In this document: positions 19,589 through 29,135 of the stretch, in pieces | Layout of the letters: every line of letters starts with the position of its first letter | How positions within the stretch are numbered: the stretch's first letter is position 1 | From: Stenotrophomonas sp. Marseille-Q4652 | GTDB lineage: Bacteria; Pseudomonadota; Gammaproteobacteria; Xanthomonadales; Xanthomonadaceae | Assembly (NCBI RefSeq): GCF_916618915.1 | Contig: NZ_CAKAKE010000001.1 | Coordinates: 496,001 to 560,000, forward strand | Length of the DNA: 64,000 bases | Direction: 5' to 3' | Program-made: the position numbers and the translations under genes | The notes under the pieces: model-generated | Seen by the model: only the letters and a program-made list of their open reading frames with translations | The model's database searches: none | Told to the model about the DNA's origin: nothing

Positions 19589-22360
19589 TTACTCCAGGAC
19601 GTAAACAAGGACGGTGCGTGGTGGCACGCTGAAACGGCCGCGCGAGGGATGGTGCCGTGCCTGCTCGCGCGGACGCGGGTCGGCGGCGGTCGGCGACAGG
19701 TGGACCGGATGCAGGCGGTAGCGCTTGCCGGATTCGCCTGGCAGTTCCACTACCTGCGCTTCGGGCGAGGCGTTGAGCAGGTACAGCACTTCGGCGAAGT
19801 TCGCGCCTTCCAGGTCGCGTCCGTCGAGATGGCCGGCGATCACCAGCGGGTTCTGCCGTGGGCCGCTGTTGGGGAAGCGCAGCCGTGCGTTGACCTGGCC
19901 GGCATCGCGCAGGCGGAACAGCGCTGAGCTGGCGCGGATGCGCAGCAGGTCGCGCAGCGCATCGCGGGCGAAGGCGATGTCCGCCGACGACGGCCTGATT
20001 GACGCATCGGCCAGGCGCGGCGCGATCCACGGCCAGTCCTTTTCGTTTCCGCTGGCCGGCGGCAGGCCGGTGCCGAAGAAGTTGTCGCGGTAGGTCCAGT
20101 CCAGCCGGTTGAACCAGTCGCCGGAGTCGAAACTGTTGCGGTCCATCGACTTCGATCGCAGCGTGTCGATGCCGGCGTGGAAGTAGGCCACGCCCTGGCT
20201 CAGCGCGGTGGTGGCCATGCCCAGCACCTGCACGCGGGCGCGCTCGTGCGCCGGGGTGCCCAGCGGCAGGCGGTAGGCGTTGAGGTCGAACAGCGTCTCG
20301 TTGTCGTGGTTCTCGACGTAGTTGACCACCTCGCCCGGTGCGGCCGCATAGCCGGCCGGCTGGCCGTTGTAGTCCAGCTCGTGCAGTGGCAGCTGGCGGC
20401 CATCGGCGGCGGTGAACACGTAGTCGCGCAACGTGCCGGCCAGGCCGACCCGGACCAGGTCGGCTGCAGCCAGCAGCTCCTTGTGACCGAGCGCGGGATC
20501 GGCGTCCGCGTTGGGCGCGTAGACCAGGCCGTTGAGCCAGCCCTGTCGCGCCACCTTGTCGCGGCCGCTGTCGCCCGGGCTGCCTCCACGCAGCGCATCG
20601 CGTCCGCGGTCGCTGAAGGTGCCGATGCCGCTGCCGGCCAGCGACAGCTGCGAGGCCTGCACGAAGCGTTTGCCGTCGACCACCTCGCCGAAATTCCAGC
20701 CTTCCCCGATCAGCTGCACCGGACGGCCGGCGGCCGCATCCACGCGACGCTGCAGGGCCTCCATCGCCGCACGCGGCTGGTGGCCCATCAGGTCGAAACG
20801 GAACGAGTCGATGCGGTAGTGGCGCGCCCACAGTTCGGCCGAGTCGATCATCAGCCGCGCCATCATCGCGTGCTCGGTGGCGGTGTTCTCGCAGCAGGTG
20901 CTCTGCTCGACATTCCCCGCGGCATCAAGCCGGTGGTAGTAGCCGGGCACGATGCGGTCCAGCACCGAGCGCTCGTCCTGGCCGGCGGCAAAGGTGTGGT
21001 TGTAGACCACGTCCATGCCCACGCGCAGGCCCATGCCATGCAGGGCCATGACCATTGCGCGGAACTCGCGGATCCGCACGGCGCCATCGGACGGGTCGGT
21101 GGCGTAGCTGCCTTCCGGGGCATTGAAGTGGTACGGGTCGTAGCCCCAGTTGAAGCAGTCGCCGGCGGCATCGGCCATCACCGCGGCCTGCTGCGCCGGG
21201 CTGTCGGCCGCCGCATCCGGCACCTGTGGGGTACTGCAGCCACGCTCGGGCACGCTGGCGAAGTCGTAGACCGGCAGCAGGTGCACGTCGGTCAGTCCGG
21301 CGTCCTTCAGGGCGCGCAGGTGTGCCATGCCGGCGCTGCCGGTATCGGTGAAGGCCAGGTACCTGCCGCGATGGGCGGCCGGCACGCTGCTGTCGCCGAT
21401 CGAGAAATCGCGCACGTGCAGTTCGTAGATCGACATGTCGGTCTGCGACGGCAGCGGTGCCGGGCGCGGGGCTTGCTCCCAGCCGGCGGGCTTGAGCGCG
21501 GGATCGTCGAGGTCGGCGATGAAGCTGCGGCGTGAGTCGGCGCCAAGGCTGACCGAATATGGATCGGTGACGCGATTGCGGACCATTCCGTGGCCACGCA
21601 CGTACACCTCCACCAGCCAGGTGTAGTAACTGCCGCGAAGGTCGGCGCCGGCCTCCGCATGCCAGATGCCGGTGGCGGGATCGACGCTGGCTTGCAGCCG
21701 TCGCAGGGCAGGGCCCTCGCCGTCGGCATGCACGCACACCGAAACCGCCTGCGCGCTCGGTGCCCACAGGCCGAACGTCGTGCTGCCGGCGGCTGGTATT
21801 GCGCCCAGCCCGCTCGCTTCGGTCGCGGCCGCATACAGGTCATCCAGCGCGCCGGGGGATTGCACCGCCGTGGCGGCAACTACCCGGCCGGCGGCGTCCT
21901 CTGCCACCAGCACCAGCGCCTGTCGATGCAGTTCGCGCAGGCGCCCGTCATCGATCGACAGCTGCAGTTGCGGCCCTTCGCCGACATGGGCGAAGCGTCG
22001 GTGTACGCCTTCGTCCCCGCCTCCGGCCGGCTGCAGTTCCAGCACGCCGGCATGGCCGCGCACACGCCTGCCGGGCAGGGCGACGATGCCACCGCGGGGG
22101 GCGTGGTAGAGACGGTATCGGGTTGCGGTCTGGGCACCCGGCCAGCGCAGGGTGTGGCGGTCCAGCCAGATCGCGCGGGCCTCGTCCGGGCCATGACGGT
22201 CGGCGGCGAGCACCTGCACCGGGCCGCGGTCGCAGTCGGCCAGTGGTAGCGACGTGGCGGCGAGTGTGGCCGCCGGCAGCAGGGCCAGGCCGAGCGCGGC
22301 GGCGTGCAGGGCGCACGGTCGCAGGCGCCAGCGCGAGCTGGCGTGGGTGCGGTGTCGCAT
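19589..22360 (-). CDS. pulA: Pullulanase-type alpha-1,6-glucosidase, periplasmic
   Basis: A 923-residue GH13 debranching enzyme with a signal peptide (about 1-35). N-terminal carbohydrate-binding and CBM48-like domains ([15 protein letters not shown]) precede the barrel. Signatures are [27 protein letters not shown] with Asp523 as nucleophile, LIGEGWNFG with Glu553 as acid/base and [12 protein letters not shown] with Asp686. It cuts alpha-1,6 branch points in limit dextrins so that linear chains can be imported or degraded. The start is preceded on the minus strand by GGGAGGGG. First gene of a two-gene operon with GH97; the operator at 22461 lies 101 bp upstream, shared with the divergent transporter. 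Confidence 0.93.
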   Translation of the reverse strand: MRHRTHASSRWRLRPCALHAAALGLALLPAATLAATSLPLADCDRGPVQVLAADRHGPDEARAIWLDRHTLRWPGAQTATRYRLYHAPRGGIVALPGRRVRGHAGVLELQPAGGGDEGVHRRFAHVGEGPQLQLSIDDGRLRELHRQALVLVAEDAAGRVVAATAVQSPGALDDLYAAATEASGLGAIPAAGSTTFGLWAPSAQAVSVCVHADGEGPALRRLQASVDPATGIWHAEAGADLRGSYYTWLVEVYVRGHGMVRNRVTDPYSVSLGADSRRSFIADLDDPALKPAGWEQAPRPAPLPSQTDMSIYELHVRDFSIGDSSVPAAHRGRYLAFTDTGSAGMAHLRALKDAGLTDVHLLPVYDFASVPERGCSTPQVPDAAADSPAQQAAVMADAAGDCFNWGYDPYHFNAPEGSYATDPSDGAVRIREFRAMVMALHGMGLRVGMDVVYNHTFAAGQDERSVLDRIVPGYYHRLDAAGNVEQSTCCENTATEHAMMARLMIDSAELWARHYRIDSFRFDLMGHQPRAAMEALQRRVDAAAGRPVQLIGEGWNFGEVVDGKRFVQASQLSLAGSGIGTFSDRGRDALRGGSPGDSGRDKVARQGWLNGLVYAPNADADPALGHKELLAAADLVRVGLAGTLRDYVFTAADGRQLPLHELDYNGQPAGYAAAPGEVVNYVENHDNETLFDLNAYRLPLGTPAHERARVQVLGMATTALSQGVAYFHAGIDTLRSKSMDRNSFDSGDWFNRLDWTYRDNFFGTGLPPASGNEKDWPWIAPRLADASIRPSSADIAFARDALRDLLRIRASSALFRLRDAGQVNARLRFPNSGPRQNPLVIAGHLDGRDLEGANFAEVLYLLNASPEAQVVELPGESGKRYRLHPVHLSPTAADPRPREQARHHPSRGRFSVPPRTVLVYVLE

Positions 22361-22460
22361 TGTCCCCTCCCGGGATGCTGCGGGTTGTTCGTCCGTGCCG
22401 GGGCACGGGGGGCAACACTATAGGCACGCACGCTCGTGATCCGGCCCGATTGCAAGGCAT

Positions 22461-22474
22461 TGAATACGTATGCG
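22461..22474. promoter_or_regulatory. Operator 3, probable LacI-type repressor site
   Basis: TGAATACGTATGCG, identical to operator 2 except for the last base. It is placed centrally in the 206-bp divergent region between the pullulanase and transporter genes, so one site could control both transcripts. Confidence 0.7.
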
Positions 22475-22566
22475 TCGAACGTGCGCCGCTGGTGAGCGGC
22501 CTCTACCATGGCCCGGCATCCCGCAGTCCACATCGCATCGTGCTTCCCGGAGGGGGGAACCGCTTG

Positions 22567-24045
22567 ATGAAAAGCAAACCGCAGCTGTCGTTCTGGCAGA
22601 TCTGGAACATGTGCTTCGGCTTCCTGGGCATCCAGTTCGGCTTCGCCCTGCAGAACGCCAATGCCAGCCGCATCTTCCAGACCCTGGGTGCGGACATGGA
22701 TGATGTGGCCGGCCTGTGGATCGCCGCCCCGCTCACCGGCCTGCTGGTGCAGCCGATCGTCGGCTATCTCTCCGACCGCACCTGGAACCGCTTCGGTCGC
22801 CGTCGCCCGTACTTCATGGTCGGCGCGCTGTTCACCACGCTTGCGCTGCTGGTGATGCCCAACTCGCCGGCGCTGTGGATCGCCGCGGGCACGCTGTGGG
22901 TGCTGGACGCCTCGATCAACATCTCGATGGAACCGTTCCGCGCCTTCGTCGGCGACCAGCTGGCGCCGCGCCAGCGTCCGGCCGGCTATGCGATGCAGAG
23001 CTTCTTCATCGGCGTCGGTGCGGTGGTCGCGAGCATGCTGCCGTGGCTGCTGGCCAAGGCCGGCGTGGCCAATACCGCCGAGGCCGGTATGGTTCCCGAT
23101 ACCGTGCGCTACGCGTTCTATCTGGGCGGCGTGGTGCTGTTCCTGGCCATCGGCTGGACCGTGCTGCGTACCCGCGAGTACTCCCCGCAGGAGCTGGCCG
23201 CGTTTGACGATGCCGAACCCGCGTCGGCTACCCCCGCCGGAGAGGGCGTCGCCATTGTCGCCGGCAGTGCCTGGGCGTGGCTGCTGGCCGGCATCGCCAT
23301 GGCCGTGGGCATCCATCTGGCTGCCGGTGACCGCATGCTCTACGTGCTGGCCGGCCTGTTCGCCGCCTACGGTGCGCTGGTGCTGATTGCCCGGCGCCTG
23401 CAGCCGACGCGGATGCTGGCGGTGATCGTGCATGACGTGCAGCACATGCCCTCGACCATGCGCCAGCTGGCGGTGGTGCAGTTCTTCTCCTGGTTCGCGC
23501 TGTTTGCGATGTGGATCTACACCACCGCCGCGGTCACCGGCGTGCACTTCGGTGCCACCGATACGTCCTCGGCCGCCTACAACGACGGCGCCAACTGGGT
23601 TGGCGTGCTGTTTGCCGCCTACAACGGTTTTGCCGCGCTGGCCGCGATCCTGATCCCGTGGCTGGTGCGCGCCATCGGCCTGCGCTGGAGCCACCTGGTC
23701 AACCTGTGGCTGGGTGCGGCCGGCCTGCTGTCGCTGCTGGTGATCCGCGACCCGCAGTGGCTGCTGCTGTCCATGGTCGGCGTCGGTTTCGCCTGGGCCT
23801 CGATCCTGTCGCTGCCCTATGCACTGCTGTCCGACAGCGTGCCGGCGGCAAAGATGGGCGTGTACATGGGCATCTTCAATTTCTTCATCGTCATCCCGCA
23901 GCTGGTCGCGGCCAGCGTGCTCGGCTTCGTGCTGCGCCACTGGCTGGGCAACCAGCCGATCCTGGCCCTGGCCGTCGGCGGCGCCAGCCTGCTCGTCGCC
24001 GGCCTGTGCGTGCTGCGGGTCCATCACCAGAACCAGGAGGCCTGA
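22567..24045 (+). CDS. MFS sugar transporter, probable maltose/maltodextrin:H+ symporter
   Basis: A 492-residue inner-membrane protein with about 12 hydrophobic segments. It starts SFWQIWNMCFGFLGIQFGFALQ and has the loop 2-3 motif VGYLSDRTWNRFGRRRPYF, features of the sucrose/maltose symporter (GPH/SUC-like) branch of the major facilitator superfamily. It likely imports maltose or short dextrins made in the periplasm. The ATG at 22567 is adopted; the in-frame TTG at 22564 is slightly better spaced from GGAGGGGGG and cannot be excluded. The stop overlaps the amylase start by one base (TGATG). Confidence 0.88.
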   Translation: MKSKPQLSFWQIWNMCFGFLGIQFGFALQNANASRIFQTLGADMDDVAGLWIAAPLTGLLVQPIVGYLSDRTWNRFGRRRPYFMVGALFTTLALLVMPNSPALWIAAGTLWVLDASINISMEPFRAFVGDQLAPRQRPAGYAMQSFFIGVGAVVASMLPWLLAKAGVANTAEAGMVPDTVRYAFYLGGVVLFLAIGWTVLRTREYSPQELAAFDDAEPASATPAGEGVAIVAGSAWAWLLAGIAMAVGIHLAAGDRMLYVLAGLFAAYGALVLIARRLQPTRMLAVIVHDVQHMPSTMRQLAVVQFFSWFALFAMWIYTTAAVTGVHFGATDTSSAAYNDGANWVGVLFAAYNGFAALAAILIPWLVRAIGLRWSHLVNLWLGAAGLLSLLVIRDPQWLLLSMVGVGFAWASILSLPYALLSDSVPAAKMGVYMGIFNFFIVIPQLVAASVLGFVLRHWLGNQPILALAVGGASLLVAGLCVLRVHHQNQEA

Positions 24046-25748
24046 TGCGCCCGAACATCCTCAAGCTCTCGATGGCGCTGGCCCTGGCCGGTGCCGGCAG
24101 CGCGCATGCCGCCGACAAGGACTACTACGGCACCCTGGAGCCCTTCGCCAGCCACGCGGTGTACTTCGTGGTCACCGACCGTTTCGTCAACGGCGATACA
24201 TCCAACGACCAACGCGGGCAGGGCGGCGAGCACCGTACCTTCGACATCCCGGTGCCGTGCGACGACGGCATCGACGGCAACATCGGCTACCTGGGGGGCG
24301 ACTTCAAGGGCGTGCTGGACAACGCCGGCTACATCCGCGACCTCGGCTTCGGCGCGGTGTGGATCACCCCGATTGTCGAGAACCCCGACCAGGCCTTCAC
24401 CGGTGGCAAGCCGCTGAGCTGCGGGAGCTCACTGACCGACAATGGCAAGACCGGCTACCACGGTTACTGGGGCATCAACTTCTACAGGCTTGACGAGCAC
24501 CTGCCCAGCGAGGGCCTGGATTTCGCCGCCTTCACCAAGGCCATGCACGAGCAGAAGCTCAAGGTGGTGCTGGACATCGTTGCCAACCACGGCTCGCCGG
24601 CGTGGGGCATGGCCAAGACGCAGCCACAGTTCGGCCAGCTGTTCGACCGCGATGGCACGCTCATTGCCGACCACCAGAACCTGCCGCCACAGCAACTGGA
24701 CCCACAAGGCAACCCGCTGCACGCGTTCTACAACAACGTCGGCGCGGTCGATGGCAGCAAGGGCTCGATCTTCGACGGCAACCTCGCCGAGCTGGCCGAC
24801 TTCAACCAGGACAACCCGGCGGTCATGGAGTACCTGGCCGGTGCCTACCTGCAGTGGCTGGGGCAGGGCGCCGATGCGCTGCGCATCGACACCATCGCCT
24901 GGTTGCCGCATCCGTTCTGGAACGAGTTCACCCGGCGCCTGCGTGCGGAGCACCCGGGCCTGTTCATGTTCGGCGAGGCCTTCGATTACGACGCGGCGAG
25001 GATCGCCGAGCACACCGATCCGGCCAATGCCGGGGTCAGCGTGCTCGACTTCCCGCTCAAGCAGGCGCTCGAGTCGGTGTTCGGCCACGAACAGGCCGGC
25101 TTCCAGCGCCTGGCTGGCGCGCTGCACCTGCAGGACGGCCCGTACGCCAATCCGTACGAGTTGATGACGTTCTACGACAACCACGACATGCCGCGCATCG
25201 ATGCCAGCGACGAGGGCTTCATCGACGCGCACAACTGGCTGTTCACCGCGCGCGGCATCCCCGTCATCTACTACGGCTCGGAAACCGGGTTCATGCGCGG
25301 CCGCGCCGAGCACGCCGGCAACCGCAACTACTTCGGCCAGGAGCGGGTGGATGCCGCGCCGCAGAGCCCGATCTTCCAGCAGCTGCGCCGCATCGCGCGG
25401 CTGCGCGAAGCCACGCCGGCGCTCCAGCGCGGCCTGCAGGTCAACGTGGAACTGCGTGGCGACACCGCAGCGTTCTACCGCGTGCTGCAGCACGAGGGCA
25501 CGGCGCAGACCGCGCTGGTACTGCTCAACAAGGGCGACCGGGCGAAGACCATGAAGGTCAGCCGCTACCTGCAGGCCGGCACCTGGCGCGACGCGTTCAG
25601 CGGTGAATCGGTGGAGGTCGGGCGGCAGCTGAAGGCCGACGTCCCGGCCCATGGGGTCCTGGTCTTCCTGTCCGATGCCCCGGTTACCCGCGCCGACCTG
25701 CTTGGGCAGCTGGATGCGCTGATGGAACGGAAGTCGGCACAGCGCTGA
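24045..25748 (+). CDS. GH13 alpha-amylase, secreted to the periplasm
   Basis: A 567-residue GH13 enzyme with a cleavable signal peptide (about 1-22, ending GSAHA). It resembles alpha-amylases and cyclomaltodextrin glucanotransferases. Catalytic residues by pattern are Asp282 (ALRIDTIAW), Glu311 (FMFGEAF) and Asp381 (YDNHDMPR). Calcium and first-barrel signatures include AVYFVVTDRFVNGD and KVVLDIVANHG. It would cut starch or imported maltodextrins in the periplasm. The ATG shares one base with the transporter stop and GGAGG lies just before it, so the two genes are translationally coupled. Confidence 0.92.
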   Translation: MRPNILKLSMALALAGAGSAHAADKDYYGTLEPFASHAVYFVVTDRFVNGDTSNDQRGQGGEHRTFDIPVPCDDGIDGNIGYLGGDFKGVLDNAGYIRDLGFGAVWITPIVENPDQAFTGGKPLSCGSSLTDNGKTGYHGYWGINFYRLDEHLPSEGLDFAAFTKAMHEQKLKVVLDIVANHGSPAWGMAKTQPQFGQLFDRDGTLIADHQNLPPQQLDPQGNPLHAFYNNVGAVDGSKGSIFDGNLAELADFNQDNPAVMEYLAGAYLQWLGQGADALRIDTIAWLPHPFWNEFTRRLRAEHPGLFMFGEAFDYDAARIAEHTDPANAGVSVLDFPLKQALESVFGHEQAGFQRLAGALHLQDGPYANPYELMTFYDNHDMPRIDASDEGFIDAHNWLFTARGIPVIYYGSETGFMRGRAEHAGNRNYFGQERVDAAPQSPIFQQLRRIARLREATPALQRGLQVNVELRGDTAAFYRVLQHEGTAQTALVLLNKGDRAKTMKVSRYLQAGTWRDAFSGESVEVGRQLKADVPAHGVLVFLSDAPVTRADLLGQLDALMERKSAQR

Positions 25749-25803
25749 CCCGCACCGGCTCCGGCAGCCGCCGGGGCCCCCTCGGGTATTCCTGCAAGCG
25801 ACA

Positions 25804-25822
25804 GCCGCCCGGCGAGGGCGGC
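25804..25822. other. Hairpin between the convergent amylase and LacI genes
   Basis: GCCGCCC (25804-25810) and GGGCGGC (25816-25822) form a perfect 7-bp stem. No T-run follows on either strand, so it is only a candidate transcript end. Confidence 0.3.
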
Positions 25823-25827
25823 GCGTC

Positions 25828-26859
25828 TCAGGACGCGACGGAGGAGCCGCGGATCACCAGTCGCGCCGGGATCGTGCGGTTCTGGCCCGGCTCGCCATTG
25901 ATCCGGGCGATCAGGCTTTCCACCAGCAGGGTGCCGGCCAGCTTGGTGTCCTGCTGCACCGTGGACAGCGGCGGCACCGCCGAGGCGGCCACCGGGATGT
26001 CATCGAAACCCACCACGGACACGTCCTGCGGGATGCGCAGCCCGTGCTCGCGCAGCGCGCGCATCGCCCCCAGGGCGATCAGGTCGCTGGCGGCAAATAC
26101 CGCATCGAACGGTTGGTCCCGCTGCAGCAGGGCCGTGGCCGCCTCGTGGCCGGACAGCTCGGTGGTGATCGCATCGACCTGCAGTGCGGGCTCCGGTTCC
26201 AGTCCCGCCTCGCGCAGGGCCTGGGTGTAGCCGCGCCAGCGCTCCTGGAACTCCGGGTAGTGGTCGGAGGCATCGCCGAGGAAGGCGATCCGGCGCCGGC
26301 CGACCTGCAGCAGGTGGGCGGTGATATCCAGCCCGCCCTGGAAATTGTCGCAGCCGATCGAGATGCCCGGCTGGTCCGGCAGGGTGGCGCCCCAGCGCAC
26401 GAAGTGCGTGCCCTGTTCGACCAGGCGCTGCAGCCGGTGCTGCGCCTCCAGGTAGTCGCCATAGCCGAGCAGGATCAGCCCGTCGGCCTTGTTGCTGTCC
26501 TCGAAGTCGGCATGCCAGTCGCTGGACAACTGCTGGAACGAGACCAGCAGGTCATAGCCGCGCACCGCGCAGGCCCGGGTGATCGAGCCCAGCATCGAGT
26601 GGAAGAACGGGTTGATCAGCGAGTCGTCCGGGGTCGGGTCCTCGAAGAACAGCAACGCCAGCGTGCCCGACTGCTGGGCGCGCAGGCTGGAGGCGTTCTT
26701 GTCGACCTTGTAGTTCAGCTCCCGGGCGATGGCCAGGATCCTGCGCCGGGTTTCCTCGTTGACCATCGGGCTGCCACGCAGCGCCCGCGACACCGTCGGC
26801 TGCGAGACGCCAGCCAGGTAAGCGATGTCCAGGGAGGTGGCCTTGCCTTTGATGCTCAT
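25828..26859 (-). CDS. LacI-family repressor of the maltodextrin locus
   Basis: A 343-residue regulator. The N-terminal helix-turn-helix reads TSLDIAYLAGVSQPTVSRAL (about 9-28), followed by the hinge and a periplasmic-binding-like effector domain (about 60-335) ending IPARLVIRGSS. Its place at the end of the locus makes it the likely MalR-type repressor that binds the three palindromes at 15193, 15315 and 22461 and is released by maltose or dextrins. No copy of the palindrome lies before its own gene, so autoregulation is not evident. It is convergent with the amylase gene; a hairpin at 25804-25822 lies between them. Confidence 0.9.
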   Translation of the reverse strand: MSIKGKATSLDIAYLAGVSQPTVSRALRGSPMVNEETRRRILAIARELNYKVDKNASSLRAQQSGTLALLFFEDPTPDDSLINPFFHSMLGSITRACAVRGYDLLVSFQQLSSDWHADFEDSNKADGLILLGYGDYLEAQHRLQRLVEQGTHFVRWGATLPDQPGISIGCDNFQGGLDITAHLLQVGRRRIAFLGDASDHYPEFQERWRGYTQALREAGLEPEPALQVDAITTELSGHEAATALLQRDQPFDAVFAASDLIALGAMRALREHGLRIPQDVSVVGFDDIPVAASAVPPLSTVQQDTKLAGTLLVESLIARINGEPGQNRTIPARLVIRGSSVAS

Positions 26860-27014
26860 GGGCGCCCGGGTGTGAAAGTGCCGGCTATGATGCCATGCCC
26901 GGCCAGTCCGATCGCCCCGCGGGGCAGGCATCCCGGGCCTGTTTGGTTTAAGATCGCGGCATCCCTTGGATCCGGATTCAGGTGGCCCGCGGAAACGCCG
27001 GCCGAGCGTGCGAC

Positions 27015-27041
27015 ATGAGCACTACCACCGCCCACTGCTGA
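27015..27041 (+). CDS. Candidate thrS leader peptide MSTTTAHC
   Basis: An eight-codon open frame starting with ATG and ending in TGA. Codons 3-5 are ACT ACC ACC, three threonines in a row, directly before the threonyl-tRNA synthetase gene. A weak GAG lies 8 nt before the ATG. The stop is 23 nt before an intrinsic terminator. This is the layout of a transcription attenuator in which a ribosome stalled for lack of charged tRNA-Thr would favour read-through. The peptide itself would have no other function. Inference from sequence only. Confidence 0.55.
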   Translation: MSTTTAHC

Positions 27042-27064
27042 CGTTGCCGAGGCCCTGGCTGCAG

Positions 27065-27086
27065 GCGCCCTCGCGGCGCTTTTTTT
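27065..27086 (+). terminator. Attenuator terminator upstream of thrS
   Basis: GCGCC (27065-27069) and GGCGC (27075-27079) form a GC stem with a CTCGC loop, followed by seven T. An alternative helix is possible between GCCGAGG (27046-27052) and CCT/CGGC within 27069-27077, which would break the terminator. Confidence 0.75.
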
Positions 27087-27169
27087 GTTGCCTGTATTTT
27101 CCCCGCGGACAGCACTTTCCATGTGCCTGCCGCCCCCGCCCAGAGCGGGTCCCGACCCCAGTGAATGCC

Positions 27170-29074
27170 ATGATCACCATCACCCTTCCCGACGGCAGCC
27201 GCCGCGAATTTGAAAATCCGGTCAGCGTCATGGACGTTGCCCAGTCCATCGGTGCCGGCCTGGCCAAGGCCACCATTGCCGGTTCGGTCGATGGCGTGCT
27301 GGTGGACGCCTGCGACGTCATCGACCACGACGCCACCCTGCGCATCATCACCGCCAAGGACGAGGAGGGCGTGGAGATCATCCGCCACTCCTGCGCCCAC
27401 CTGGTTGGCCACGCGGTCAAGCAGCTGTACCCGGACGTGAAGATGGTCATCGGCCCGGTGATCGCCGAGGGCTTCTACTACGACATCTACTCCGAGCGCC
27501 CGTTCACCCCGGACGACCTGGCCGCGATCGAGAAGCGCATGGGCGAGCTGATCGCCCAGGACTACGACGTCATCAAGAAGATGACCCCGCGCGCGGAAGT
27601 GGTCGAGATCTTCAAGGCCCGCGGCGAGGACTACAAGCTGCGCCTGATCGAGGACATGGCCGACGACATCCAGGCCATGGGCATGTACTACCACCAGGAA
27701 TACGTGGACATGTGCCGCGGCCCGCACGTGCCCAACACCCGCTTCCTGAAGGCGTTCAAGCTGACCCGCATCTCCGGCGCCTACTGGCGCGGTGACGCTG
27801 CCAACGAGCAACTGCAGCGTATCTACGGCACCGCCTGGGCCGACAAGAAGCAGCTCGAGGCGTACATCAAGCGCATCGAGGAAGCCGAGATGCGCGATCA
27901 CCGTCGCATCGGCAAGCAGCAGGATCTGTTCCACCTGCAGGAAGAGGCCCCGGGCCTGGTGTTCTGGCACCCCAAGGGCTGGGCGCTGTGGCAGGTGGTC
28001 GAGCAGTACATGCGCAAGGTCTACCGCAACAGCGGCTACGGCGAAGTGCGCTGCCCGCAGATCCTGGACGTGAGCCTGTGGAAGAAGTCCGGTCACTGGG
28101 ACAACTACCAGGAGAACATGTTCTTCACCGAGTCGGAGAAGCGCACCTACGCGGTCAAGCCGATGAACTGCCCGGGCCATGTCCAGGTGTTCAACCAGGG
28201 GCTGCACAGCTACCGCGACCTGCCGATCCGCTATGGTGAATTTGGTTCCTGCCACCGCAACGAGCCGTCCGGCGCGCTGCACGGCATCCTGCGCGTGCGC
28301 GGCTTCACCCAGGACGACGGCCACGTGTTCTGCACCGAAGGCCAGATCGAGTCCGAAGTGACCGCCTTCCACCAGCAGGCGCTGGCGGTCTACAAGCACT
28401 TCGGCTTCGAGGAAATCCAGATCAAGATCGCCCTGCGCCCGGAATCGCGCCTGGGCGACGACGCCACCTGGGACAAGGCCGAAGGCGCGCTGCGCTCGGC
28501 GCTGTCCAGCTGCGGCGTGGAGTGGCAGGAACTGCCGGGCGAGGGCGCGTTCTACGGCCCGAAGATCGAGTACCACCTCAAGGACGCCATCGGCCGCACC
28601 TGGCAGCTGGGCACCATGCAGGTCGACTTCATGATGCCGGGCCGCCTGGGCGCCGAGTACGTGGACGAGAACAGCCAGAAGAAGCACCCGGTCATGCTGC
28701 ACCGTGCGATCGTCGGCTCGATGGAGCGTTTCATCGGCATCCTGATCGAGCACCACGCCGGCCAGTTCCCGGCCTGGCTGGCCCCGGTACAGGTCGTTGT
28801 CGCCAACATCACGGACGCTCAGGCTGAATACGTGAACGAGGTCCGCAAAACCCTTGCGGATCAAGGCTTCCGGGTCACTGCCGATTTGCGGAACGAGAAG
28901 ATCGGCTATAAGATCCGCGAGCATACGCTGCAGCGGGTGCCGTATCTGCTGGTGGTCGGAGACCGCGAGAAGGAGAATGGTGCCGTGGCCGTGCGCACGC
29001 GTTCGGGCGAGGACCTGGGATCGATGCCGGTCCAGGATTTCATCGAACGACTGCGGGCCGAACAGGCGCAGTGA
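27170..29074 (+). CDS. thrS: Threonine--tRNA ligase
   Basis: A 634-residue class II synthetase that charges tRNA-Thr. The order is TGS domain (1-60, [13 protein letters not shown]), editing domain with [16 protein letters not shown] near 72-88, the catalytic core with motif 2 [19 protein letters not shown], then motif 3 with [21 protein letters not shown], and the anticodon-binding domain. The length matches the E. coli enzyme (642). The ATG at 27170 is used because the protein then begins like relatives; no good ribosome site is visible, and GTG at 27161 is an alternative adding three residues. First gene of the thrS-infC-rpmI-rplT-pheST-ihfA set; expression may be set by the leader upstream. 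Confidence 0.96.
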   Translation: MITITLPDGSRREFENPVSVMDVAQSIGAGLAKATIAGSVDGVLVDACDVIDHDATLRIITAKDEEGVEIIRHSCAHLVGHAVKQLYPDVKMVIGPVIAEGFYYDIYSERPFTPDDLAAIEKRMGELIAQDYDVIKKMTPRAEVVEIFKARGEDYKLRLIEDMADDIQAMGMYYHQEYVDMCRGPHVPNTRFLKAFKLTRISGAYWRGDAANEQLQRIYGTAWADKKQLEAYIKRIEEAEMRDHRRIGKQQDLFHLQEEAPGLVFWHPKGWALWQVVEQYMRKVYRNSGYGEVRCPQILDVSLWKKSGHWDNYQENMFFTESEKRTYAVKPMNCPGHVQVFNQGLHSYRDLPIRYGEFGSCHRNEPSGALHGILRVRGFTQDDGHVFCTEGQIESEVTAFHQQALAVYKHFGFEEIQIKIALRPESRLGDDATWDKAEGALRSALSSCGVEWQELPGEGAFYGPKIEYHLKDAIGRTWQLGTMQVDFMMPGRLGAEYVDENSQKKHPVMLHRAIVGSMERFIGILIEHHAGQFPAWLAPVQVVVANITDAQAEYVNEVRKTLADQGFRVTADLRNEKIGYKIREHTLQRVPYLLVVGDREKENGAVAVRTRSGEDLGSMPVQDFIERLRAEQAQ

Positions 29075-29135
29075 GCAACCCCGGTCCGGCGGATGAGCCG
29101 CACGGACCGGACCGACACCATTTGGAGATTGGAAT

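Larger units (their letters stand above)
26860..27169 (+). promoter_or_regulatory. thrS leader region with candidate attenuator
   Basis: A 310-bp region between the LacI gene and thrS. It contains, in order, a possible -10 TAAGAT (26949-26954, no good -35), a short open frame with three adjacent threonine codons (27015-27041), a possible antiterminator arm (27046-27052), an intrinsic terminator (27065-27086) and a further hairpin (CCCGC 27135-27139 with GCGGG 27145-27149). Confidence 0.6.
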
